From contig JAEDNW010000001.1 in the NCBI GenBank assembly GCA_016302315.1, forward strand, positions 3,517 through 67,516: a DNA stretch of 64,000 bases. The letters are read 5' to 3'. This stretch comes from UBA1724 sp016302315. Its GTDB lineage: Bacteria > Verrucomicrobiota > Lentisphaeria > Oligosphaerales > Oligosphaeraceae. Under the pieces are notes generated by a model. That model did not search any database, was not told the origin of the DNA, and was given only the letters and a program-made list of their open reading frames with translations. Shown in pieces: positions 27,093 through 34,558 of this stretch; position 1 is the stretch's first letter; each line of letters starts with the position of its first letter. The position numbers and the translations under genes were made by a program.

Positions 27093-28505
27093 ATGTCTGA
27101 AGAGTCAAGCCAATCCATGGGGAGCGGTCCCTTGCGGGTCCGGATTCTGCTCTTGGAAACGGACGAAGGCCGCGGAGAGATTCTCCGGGGTCTTCTACGG
27201 AACCAGGAGTGTCGGGTGCGCACGGCATCCCAGCCGGAGGAGGCGAGGGAGTTGCTGGCGGCGGGGGGATGGGACGCAGTATTTTGCGACATTCGGCTAT
27301 CCCAGGTGCTTCCTCCCGGCCTCTCCGATTCCGGCGTCTGTCCCGTCTTCCTGCTGACCAGCTACGACGCCATGTCCCAGGCCCAGGAGCTCGTAGAGCG
27401 AGGGATGGCGATGCAATGGATTCCCACCCCCATCCGGGCGGAGAAATTGCTTATGTCCCTTCGGGCAGCCCTGAGGGGTCGCGGGGAGATCCCGGGGGGG
27501 GATGGAGAGCCAGGGAGAGAGAGGAAGTCGGGGGAAGAAGGGGGAAGCAGCAAAGATATTCGCCGTCATTTTGGGCTGATGGTAGGGGAATCGGAGCCCA
27601 TGCAGGAGTTGTATCATCAGATCGAGAAAGTCGCCGATTCCGACATGTCCGTTCTGATCCTGGGGGAGAGCGGCACGGGGAAGGAACTGGTAGCCAAGGC
27701 CATCCACCAGGCGGGGAGACGCGGAGGAAAGCCCTTCATCCCTGTCAATTGCGCCTCTCTGCCGGAAAACCTTCTGGAGAGCGAGCTGTTTGGATACGTC
27801 AAAGGAGCATTTACGGGAGCCGTCCGGGACAAGGACGGCCTTTTTGTTGCCGCTGACGGCGGCACTCTTTTCCTGGACGAAATCGGCTCCATTCCCCTGG
27901 CCACCCAGATAGCCCTGCTCCGGGCCCTGCAGGAGCGGGAGGTGCGTCCTGTGGGTTCCACCCAGCCCCGTTCCGTGGATGTCCGGGTGGTGGCCGCCAC
28001 CAACGAGAACGTGGAGATGCTCCGGGAGCAGGGGCGCATCCGCCAGGACCTCTTCTACCGCATCAGCGCCTTCCCCCTCCATGTTCCCCCGCTCCGGGAG
28101 CGTTCCGGCGACCTTCCCCTTCTGTGCCAGGCCATTCTGGAGGAGCGGAGCAAAGGGGCGGTCCCCCTTCAGCTTTCCCCTGCCGCCCGGCTTCTTCTGG
28201 AGCGTCACCGCTGGCCGGGCAACATCCGGGAGCTCATCCACGTGCTGGAGCGGGGCGCCACCCTGGCGGAGCAGGGTCTCATCCGTCCCCGGGATCTACC
28301 CAGGGAGCTGGGGGAAGCCGGCCAGGAGCTGCCGGAGCCCCCTGCCTCCGCTCCCTCCCTCACCCTGAAGGCCTACCTCCGGCTCTGTGAACGGCAGTTT
28401 CTGAAGAAGGTGCTGGCGGAACAGGGAGACGACAAGGAGAAGGCGGCGAAAATCCTCGGCATCAGCGTGGCCACCCTCTACCGGAAGCTTTCCGATGTCT
28501 CCTGA
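27093..28505 (+). CDS. Sigma-54-dependent activator with degenerate receiver domain
   Basis: The 470-residue NtrC-type protein has a receiver-like domain (residues ~14-128), an AAA+ sigma-54 activator domain (~160-395) and a C-terminal Fis-type helix-turn-helix (KAAKILGISVATLYRKL). Walker A is GESGTGKE (191-198), the sigma-54 contact loop is GAFTGA (238-243) and Walker B is GGTLFLDE (256-263). In the receiver the acidic pocket and Asp66 (CDIRL) remain, but the invariant Lys of the KP motif is Thr112 (WIPTPIR). Canonical phosphorylation-driven switching is therefore doubtful. No cognate kinase is adjacent. The downstream lipoprotein starts 13 nt after the stop. Targets are unknown. Confidence 0.9.
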   Translation: MSEESSQSMGSGPLRVRILLLETDEGRGEILRGLLRNQECRVRTASQPEEARELLAAGGWDAVFCDIRLSQVLPPGLSDSGVCPVFLLTSYDAMSQAQELVERGMAMQWIPTPIRAEKLLMSLRAALRGRGEIPGGDGEPGRERKSGEEGGSSKDIRRHFGLMVGESEPMQELYHQIEKVADSDMSVLILGESGTGKELVAKAIHQAGRRGGKPFIPVNCASLPENLLESELFGYVKGAFTGAVRDKDGLFVAADGGTLFLDEIGSIPLATQIALLRALQEREVRPVGSTQPRSVDVRVVAATNENVEMLREQGRIRQDLFYRISAFPLHVPPLRERSGDLPLLCQAILEERSKGAVPLQLSPAARLLLERHRWPGNIRELIHVLERGATLAEQGLIRPRDLPRELGEAGQELPEPPASAPSLTLKAYLRLCERQFLKKVLAEQGDDKEKAAKILGISVATLYRKLSDVS

Positions 28506-28518
28506 CTCGACTCTGCCC

Positions 28519-29007
28519 ATGAAACGCCATTTTCTCCCCTTTCTCCTTCTGGCTCTTCTCCCCTTGTTCCTGGCCACCTCCTGCCGGACCTACACCCCCG
28601 CCTTTGTCCTCTCTCTTCACGAGTTCGCCGATCCCCAGATCAGCACCCGGCTCAACAAGCAGGTGCGCAACTCCAACCGGGAATGGCAGTACACCATCCA
28701 GAACTTCCCCTTCATGGATGCCCGGGACTTCCTGGGAGGCGAGCTTTACGGCCCCGATGAAAACGGGTGCTATGGCCTCCGGATCCAGGTGGACATGTGG
28801 TCCCTGAACCGGATGCACCACACCGCCGGCGCCAACCTGGGCCTGCTCTTCGCCGTGGTGGTGGACGGCACCTATGTGGGCGCCTCCCATTTCACCCCGG
28901 AGATGCGGGACGAAGATGTCCTGGTTCTCGAACCCATCTGGAATTTCTACGACGCCACCCGGATCCTGGAAAATCTGGAAGACAATCGGAACCACCTGCG
29001 CCCCTAG
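28519..29007 (+). CDS. Lipoprotein of unknown function
   Basis: The 162-residue protein has a signal sequence and lipobox (LATSC, with Cys22 as the probable lipid attachment site). The mature ~140 residues contain segments such as REWQYTIQNFPFMDARDF and VVVDGTYVGASHFTP that I cannot assign to a family. It has no other membrane segment and should be tethered to the inner or outer membrane. An upstream in-frame ATG at 28495 overlaps the NtrC-type gene, but starting at 28519 gives a normal signal peptide. Closeness to the activator gene suggests co-transcription, not necessarily a shared function. Confidence 0.65.
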   Translation: MKRHFLPFLLLALLPLFLATSCRTYTPAFVLSLHEFADPQISTRLNKQVRNSNREWQYTIQNFPFMDARDFLGGELYGPDENGCYGLRIQVDMWSLNRMHHTAGANLGLLFAVVVDGTYVGASHFTPEMRDEDVLVLEPIWNFYDATRILENLEDNRNHLRP

Positions 29008-29127
29008 CCTTCCCCGTTGCCCCCTTTTCCCTTTTTCGTTCACTCCATCCGGCCCCTCTGACACCCCGCTCCCTCCCGGGAACGGCAGCGCCAGAGACGC
29101 CATTCCACGAGCAGCCCCCCAAATCCT

Positions 29128-31284
29128 ATGTCGCCCACCTATCGTGATCTCCATGCCCTGGACGAGCTTTTCGCCCAGGCCCCCAAGACCCCCGCCACCT
29201 GCGAAACCCTGGCCCAGCTCCTGAATGCCGCCCCCTCCCGGGCCCACGCCTGGCCTCCCTCCCTCCAGCTGGGCTGGAAGACTCACGCCGTCAAATATTT
29301 CCAGAGCCTCCCCGAAGACGCCCCCCTCGCCACCCCCCAGCGCAACCTCCTGCAGGCCATGCTGAACATGGGACTGGATGACGACGGCGAGCACAAGCTC
29401 TATCTGCGCCGCTTCTACATCCGCCTCTTCCACACCCTCCATCCCCAGTGCCCCAATGCCGAGGGAATCCTCCAGGTCCTGGGCCTCACCCTGGACAGCC
29501 CCGCCCCGGTGCTGGCGGCCGCCGCCAAACTCCAGGTCTTCCATGCCCTCCGCCCGGGCGTCCGCCTCTGGCTCCCCAACCTGGGCCTGAACACCGTCCA
29601 GGAAGTGAGTGAGCAGCACGGCAACATCACCCTGGCGGAAGATCCCGAGCGACGGCTTTCCCTGGGGGATCTCCTGGGACGCTGCGTCGTGCTGCTGGCC
29701 GACGGCGTCATGGAGTCCCTGGTGCTGAAGAAGAAGGTCTCCTTTGCCAGCCTGCCTGAACTCTACCAGGCCGCCTGCGACAGCATCGTCACCTGCCAGG
29801 AACCCTCCCAGTCCCTGGTGGACAAGATCCTGGTTCCCACCTACTACGGGGTGGCGGAGCTGCGGGCCATGTGCTCCTCCCAGAAGCAGGAGAGCCAGGG
29901 CGGCGAGAAGAACCAGACCCTCCTGGCCGGGCGCTGGGACTACAGCCGTTCTCTGGTGGAGATGCTGGGGCGCCTGGAGAAGACCGGGATTCCCGAAGGA
30001 GGGGACTGGAACCGGGACAACCTGAAGACCATTTTTGCCCGGGAGGCGGGGCGTCCCGAGATGGCGGTCCGCTGTGCCAGCGCCCTTTCGGTGCTTTTCC
30101 AGAACAGCCTGACCCGGGACCTGATCCAGGAGCTTTGCCAGGAGCTGAAGGAGCAGTTCCTGCCCTGGCACGACCTGGCGCTTTTCATCAGCGTCTCCGA
30201 CGCCCTTCCCGGCAAATATGTGGCCAACTGGTTTGCCCTGAGCCGGAGCATTGCCGGAGCCGAATACCTCATGGAAGGCACCCTGCAGATGCCCTGCCAT
30301 CTCTGGGCCTACACCGAGAAGATCCTGGACGCCGAGGAGAGAAAGGCCTTTGAGGCCCGCTTCTTCCGGGATTTCAAGGAAGGCCGGGCCACGGCGGACC
30401 ACTTCATGTGGCTGTGGAAGAAGGTCAAGCCCAGCGAAGAGCGCGCCAACTTCCTCTCCAACAGCGACCTCCTCTTCAAGACCCTCCACCGGGATGTCAA
30501 GGGGAACTACCTGAAGAGCCAGCGCAATCTCCGCAAGGCTCTGCTGGACAGCGAGGAGTTCCTCTACGAGGTGGTGAAGGCCCAGACGGAAGTGAAGGGC
30601 AAGGGCTCCGACAAGAAGCGGGTGCTGATGGACCAGGGTGACCTGAACGCCATCCGGGCCCTGGTGCGCTGCGCCAAGCGCATGCCCCTGCTGGACACCC
30701 GGGAGAAGCAATCCCTCCTGGTGAAGATCGCCCGCATCAGCGAGGAGGCCAAGGCCATTGTGGAGGAGAATGTGGCCACCCAGGTGAAGCAGACCATCGA
30801 CCGCCTCACCTCCCTGCGCAGCTACCGCCAGCTCCAGGCGGACCTGGAGAAACTCCTCAACGAGGAAATCCCCGCCAACACCGCCGCCATCGAAGACGCC
30901 CGCTCCCGGGGAGACCTCTCCGAAAACTCCGAATACAAGTACGCCAAGGAAGTGCAGAGGAATCTGGCCCGCCGCCGGAGCAAGCTCCAGCAGGAACTCA
31001 GCCTCTGCCAGCCCATGGACTTCTCCACCCAGGAAGTGGGCGAATACGTCATCCCCGGAAGTGTCATCACGCTCCGGGAAGGAGACGGCACCGTCAGCCA
31101 GATCACCCTCCTGGGCCTCTACGACGGCGACAGCCAGAAGAACTGGTATTCCTACGACTCCCCCATGGGACGCATCCTGCTGGGGAACAAGGTGGAGGAC
31201 GAGGTCACCCTTCCCTCGGGCAAGGCGGCGGTCATCCAGGCTATCTCTCCCCTGCCCCAGGAAACCCTGGACTTCCTCCGGTAG
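29128..31284 (+). CDS. greA: GreA-type transcript cleavage factor with long N-terminal extension
   Basis: GreA rescues backtracked RNA polymerase by stimulating cleavage of the nascent RNA. The C-terminal ~155 residues are a complete GreA: a coiled-coil finger with the tip motif GDLSENSEYKYAKE (residues 595-608, acidic tip intact) and an FKBP-like domain ending PQETLDFLR. The preceding ~560 residues are helical and repeat-like, with no recognised catalytic motif. Ordinary GreA is ~158 aa. Chlamydial GreA is ~715 aa with a similar extension, so the 718-residue length is a PVC-type trait. The pyrimidine-rich leader lacks a Shine-Dalgarno. The extension may mediate contacts with RNA polymerase or other partners, which is inference. 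Confidence 0.9.
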   Translation: MSPTYRDLHALDELFAQAPKTPATCETLAQLLNAAPSRAHAWPPSLQLGWKTHAVKYFQSLPEDAPLATPQRNLLQAMLNMGLDDDGEHKLYLRRFYIRLFHTLHPQCPNAEGILQVLGLTLDSPAPVLAAAAKLQVFHALRPGVRLWLPNLGLNTVQEVSEQHGNITLAEDPERRLSLGDLLGRCVVLLADGVMESLVLKKKVSFASLPELYQAACDSIVTCQEPSQSLVDKILVPTYYGVAELRAMCSSQKQESQGGEKNQTLLAGRWDYSRSLVEMLGRLEKTGIPEGGDWNRDNLKTIFAREAGRPEMAVRCASALSVLFQNSLTRDLIQELCQELKEQFLPWHDLALFISVSDALPGKYVANWFALSRSIAGAEYLMEGTLQMPCHLWAYTEKILDAEERKAFEARFFRDFKEGRATADHFMWLWKKVKPSEERANFLSNSDLLFKTLHRDVKGNYLKSQRNLRKALLDSEEFLYEVVKAQTEVKGKGSDKKRVLMDQGDLNAIRALVRCAKRMPLLDTREKQSLLVKIARISEEAKAIVEENVATQVKQTIDRLTSLRSYRQLQADLEKLLNEEIPANTAAIEDARSRGDLSENSEYKYAKEVQRNLARRRSKLQQELSLCQPMDFSTQEVGEYVIPGSVITLREGDGTVSQITLLGLYDGDSQKNWYSYDSPMGRILLGNKVEDEVTLPSGKAAVIQAISPLPQETLDFLR

Positions 31285-31445
31285 TCGTCGCCTCCCCCAC
31301 CCCCTCCTCCCCCTCTCCGCAGCCCGGGGGGGAGGAAGGGGACCCTTTCGGGGGAAACAAGCGTCTTCTGTCTCCCCTCGCCGGAGATTTCCGGAAGAAA
31401 GAGGGGAGATGTCCCTAAAATTCAGAGAAAGCCCCTGTCTTCTGC

Positions 31446-31474
31446 TTGGCGAAGGTCGGGGAGCAGAGTATATT
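31446..31474 (+). promoter_or_regulatory. Predicted sigma-70 promoter for the nucleotidyltransferase-nitroreductase gene
   Basis: TTGGCG (31446-31451) and TATATT (31469-31474) are spaced by exactly 17 nt. The predicted start near 31481 leaves a leader of about 70 nt before the ATG at 31554. It lies in the 269-bp gap after greA, which otherwise shows only an imperfect TCCTCCCCC/GGGGGAGGA hairpin (31305-31336). Confidence 0.5.
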
Positions 31475-31553
31475 CCTGTTTCGCACCTGCTCCTTCCTGG
31501 CCCTTTCCCCTCCTGCCCCGTCTTTGGAAGGACACGGACCCCCCTTCGCCTTC

Positions 31554-32579
31554 ATGATTCCCTCGGAAAAAATCATTCCTTTTGACCAGCTGCCGCAGTG
31601 GCGGGAGTCCCTCCGCCGGGAGAACCGGCGTCTGGTGGTCACCAACGGGGTCTTTGACCTGATGCACCGGGGGCACGCCGAATATCTGACCCAGGCGGCC
31701 GCCCTGGGCGATGCGCTGCTGGTGCTGGTGAACGATGACGCCAGCGTCACCGCCCTCAAGGGGCCCAGCCGTCCCATTCTTTCCCAGGAGGACCGGGCCT
31801 TTCTGCTGGCCTCCCTGGAATGCGTGGCCGCTGTCTCCATCTTTCCGGGCCCCCAGGCTACGGAGGCGTTGCGCCGCAGTGCCCCGGATCTGTATGTCAA
31901 GGGAGGGGACTACACGCCGGAGACCCTCAACCGGGATGAGTTCCAGGCTCTGCAGGCCTGCGGGAGCCAGATCCGGATTCTTCCCCTGGTTCCCGGATGC
32001 TCCACTTCGGGCATTGTGAAAAAGCTGCGCCAGGACAACCCGGAGAAGGACGCCGAGGCTCTGGACCGCCGTCTGCAGCCCATCTTCCGCCGGCGTTCCA
32101 TCCGCACCTTCCTTCCCCGCACCGTGGAGCAGCAGGAAATCGGTCTTCTGCTGGAGGCCGCCATGGCGGCCCCCTCCGCCAAGGCCTGCTACCCCGCCCA
32201 CTTCCTGGTGCTGACGGACCCGGAAGAGCGGAAAGCCACGGCCAAGTGTCTGCCCAACGGCGCCTTCCTGGCCCAGGCACCCCTGGGGATCCTGGTCTGC
32301 GGAGATCAGGAAAAGAGCTGCCACCAGGCCCTCTCCTATCTCATCCAGGACTGCTCCGCCGCCGTGGAAAACCTGCTCCTGGCCGCCAGCATGCTGGGCC
32401 TGGGAGCCTGCTGGCTGGGCGTCCACCCCAATGAAGACCGGGTGACCGCCCTGCGCACCCATTTCCATCTGCCTCCTTCCATCATCCCCGTGGCCGCCGT
32501 GGCCCTGGGATGGCCCGGAGAGAGCAAGCCTCCCCGCACGAACTACCAGCCCGAACAGGTGCACGTGAACCTCTGGTGA
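31554..32579 (+). CDS. Fusion: RfaE2-type nucleotidyltransferase + nitroreductase-family domain
   Basis: The 341-residue protein joins two enzymes. Residues ~1-158 are a heptose-1-phosphate adenylyltransferase-type domain (RfaE2/HldE-C), with GVFDLMHRGHAEYL carrying the HxGH motif at 38-41, VKGGDY at 115-120 and STSGIVKKL at 150-158. Residues ~172-341 are an FMN nitroreductase-type domain (FRRRSIRTFLP, AAMAAPSAKACYPAHF, NLLLAASMLGLGACWLG). The first would make ADP-heptose for LPS; the second normally uses FMN and NAD(P)H. The junction is seamless with almost no linker. I chose the ATG at 31554, which starts just before the conserved domain and follows a good promoter. I do not recall this domain pairing. 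Confidence 0.85.
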   Translation: MIPSEKIIPFDQLPQWRESLRRENRRLVVTNGVFDLMHRGHAEYLTQAAALGDALLVLVNDDASVTALKGPSRPILSQEDRAFLLASLECVAAVSIFPGPQATEALRRSAPDLYVKGGDYTPETLNRDEFQALQACGSQIRILPLVPGCSTSGIVKKLRQDNPEKDAEALDRRLQPIFRRRSIRTFLPRTVEQQEIGLLLEAAMAAPSAKACYPAHFLVLTDPEERKATAKCLPNGAFLAQAPLGILVCGDQEKSCHQALSYLIQDCSAAVENLLLAASMLGLGACWLGVHPNEDRVTALRTHFHLPPSIIPVAAVALGWPGESKPPRTNYQPEQVHVNLW

Positions 32580-32589
32580 TCCCGCCGCC

Positions 32590-33327
32590 ATGACCGTCAC
32601 CCTATCCGCTTCATCCCAACCCCTGACCCAGGAGCAGAAGAACCGGCGCTTCCAACGCCGGTGGGATTTCTTCGTGCTGCTTACCCTGATCTTCTTCTCC
32701 CTGGCTCTCTTCCTCCCGGTGCTGGTGACCCGGAGGCCCGTCCCCTGGCGTCCCCCAGACCGCAATTCCTTCGTCCGCTCCATCCAGGCCGCCTTCGCTC
32801 CACAGGACCACAAGGCCTGGACCCCCACCGCCACGGTCTCCCTGGTGCTGGACTACTTCTCCTTCGGTGACGACCACCTGGTCTTCTACCGCGTCCACAG
32901 CCTGCTGGGGCATCTGCTCAAGACCGCCATGCTCTGGCTGCTGCTGCGCCGCCTCCGGGTTTCCGGCCACTTTGCCATGGGCTTTGCCTTCCTGGTGACC
33001 ATATGGCCCAGCCGCATCGAGGCCGTCATAACCCCCCATATGCGAGGCGTCATCGCCCTGACCCTCTTCTGCTATCTGGCCATGTTCCTGGCCACCTACC
33101 TGAACTCCCCGTACTGGCACTTCTGGATGGCGGGATGCGCCATCTCCTGCGTCTTTGCCGTGGGGGCCTCTCCCTGGGCGGCGCTTCTGCTGACGGCCAT
33201 TCCCTCCGTCGCCTGGTGGTGCACCCCCCGGGGAAGCGAGTTCCGCTGGCAGCGTCTGATCCTTCCGGAGCTGACCCTGATCGGCTGCCTTCTGCTCTCC
33301 TTCCGGATGTCCGGCTACCTTGGGTAA
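32590..33327 (+). CDS. Polytopic membrane protein of unknown function
   Basis: The 245-residue protein has about six predicted membrane segments (around residues 27-46, 106-120, 127-143, 152-170, 176-205 and 225-240). A loop after the first contains WRPPDRNSFVRSIQAAFAPQDHKAWTP and SLVLDYFSFGDDHLVFYRVHSLLGHL. That pattern recalls the N-terminal part of GT-C glycosyltransferases (PMT/TMTC-like), which have a long extracytoplasmic loop 1 and an HLL helix. It is shorter than those enzymes and stops where their soluble C-terminal domain would begin. It starts 10 nt after the fusion gene's stop and is probably co-transcribed. Function is unassigned. Confidence 0.6.
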   Translation: MTVTLSASSQPLTQEQKNRRFQRRWDFFVLLTLIFFSLALFLPVLVTRRPVPWRPPDRNSFVRSIQAAFAPQDHKAWTPTATVSLVLDYFSFGDDHLVFYRVHSLLGHLLKTAMLWLLLRRLRVSGHFAMGFAFLVTIWPSRIEAVITPHMRGVIALTLFCYLAMFLATYLNSPYWHFWMAGCAISCVFAVGASPWAALLLTAIPSVAWWCTPRGSEFRWQRLILPELTLIGCLLLSFRMSGYLG

Positions 33328-33411
33328 CCGGAGTGTTCCCCAGGCGATCCTTCCCACCCCATTGATTCCCGAATCCACCCCCAACCCGAATCCCTTCCCC
33401 GCCTCTTCTCC

Positions 33412-34455
33412 ATGAAAAATCTTCTCTTCCTCTTTTCCTTCTGCCTCCTGCTGCCTCTCCTCCGGGCCGACCGCATTGTCCTGAACGACGGCTCCGTCCT
33501 CAACGGAACCCTGAAGAGCATCACCAACGGGACGCTGGTCCTGGCCACCGACTACGCCGGCGAGCTGAAGATTCCTGCCCAGCGGGTGGTGAAGCTGGAC
33601 ACTGTGGGGGCGGTGGAGATCGCCACCCAGGACGGGCAGCGCATCCAGGGGCGTCTGAACACCCAGGAAGCGGCCGCCCCCGCCCCTGGCGAGACCACCG
33701 GCGAGGCCCCTGCGGCCGCCCCCACGGCCCTGGCCCTGGGGAACGTGAAGTATCTGTGGACGGCGGGCATGGAAGATCCCACCCTGCCTCCCTCCCGGAA
33801 GTGGGACGGGGAATTCTCCCTGGACATCTCCGGCAAGACCGGCAACTCCGAGAAGTTCAACGGCGGAGCGGGCGCCATCGCCACCCTCACCGGTCCGGTG
33901 GACAAGCTGAAGCTCTACGCCAATGCCAGCTACGGGAGAGAGGACCACAACACCAATACCAAGAAGTATCTGGCCGGGGCGGACTATGAGCGTCAGCTGC
34001 TGGAGTCCCCCGCCACCTGGTATGTGAACGGGGAACTGGAGCAGCAGCCCACCAGCGGCCTGCGCCTCCGTCAGGAAGTGGGCGCCGGTCTTGGCTACTA
34101 CCTCTTCCAGCGGGAGAACAGCAGCCTGCGCCTCCGTGCCGGTCTCTCCGCCAAGGCCCGGAAGTACACCGACGGCAGCCACAACGACGCCATGGGCGGC
34201 CAGCTGGCCCTGCACTACGAGCGGAATATCCAGGAGTGGGGCAAGTGGGTCACCGACCTGACCTTCCAGCCCTCCTGGGAGAACTTCCACGACTACCGGG
34301 CCCTCCATGAATCCTCCCTGGACATCCCCCTGGTCTTCCAGTATCCTCTGAGCCTCCGCCTGGGCATCTCCAACGAATACAACAGCCGGGTCTCCGAGGG
34401 TTCCGAGCGCATGGAAACCAGCTACTTCGCCAAGATGGTCTTCAAGTGGAAGTAG
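33412..34455 (+). CDS. DUF481 outer-membrane protein (YdiY-like)
   Basis: The 347-residue protein has a signal peptide and then an N-terminal motif DRIVLNDGSVLNGTLKSI...LKIPAQRV, typical of the small beta domain preceding DUF481. An Ala/Pro-rich linker (residues ~85-105) follows. The barrel portion has alternating strands (GEFSLDISGKTGNSEKF, LYANASYGRED, LRLRQEVGAGLGYYLF) and ends MVFKWK. DUF481 proteins are salt-inducible outer-membrane barrels in enterobacteria and are common in PVC genomes. The physiological role is unknown. It is a separate unit, with a GC hairpin after the stop and 84 nt before the start. Confidence 0.8.
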   Translation: MKNLLFLFSFCLLLPLLRADRIVLNDGSVLNGTLKSITNGTLVLATDYAGELKIPAQRVVKLDTVGAVEIATQDGQRIQGRLNTQEAAAPAPGETTGEAPAAAPTALALGNVKYLWTAGMEDPTLPPSRKWDGEFSLDISGKTGNSEKFNGGAGAIATLTGPVDKLKLYANASYGREDHNTNTKKYLAGADYERQLLESPATWYVNGELEQQPTSGLRLRQEVGAGLGYYLFQRENSSLRLRAGLSAKARKYTDGSHNDAMGGQLALHYERNIQEWGKWVTDLTFQPSWENFHDYRALHESSLDIPLVFQYPLSLRLGISNEYNSRVSEGSERMETSYFAKMVFKWK

Positions 34456-34462
34456 TCCTTCC

Positions 34463-34490
34463 CCGGGGACTCCCCGGCCCCTTCTTTATC
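34463..34490 (+). terminator. Possible intrinsic terminator after the DUF481 gene
   Basis: CCGGGG (34463-34468) pairs with CCCCGG (34472-34477) around a 3-nt loop and is followed by CCCCTTCTTTATC. The T-tract is interrupted, so efficiency is uncertain. Confidence 0.4.
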
Positions 34491-34558
34491 CCATGACTTC
34501 GGCGCCCTGCCCCTTCCTTCCCGGGAGGGAGGGGGCGCCGTTGCGCTTTTCCCGTCCC

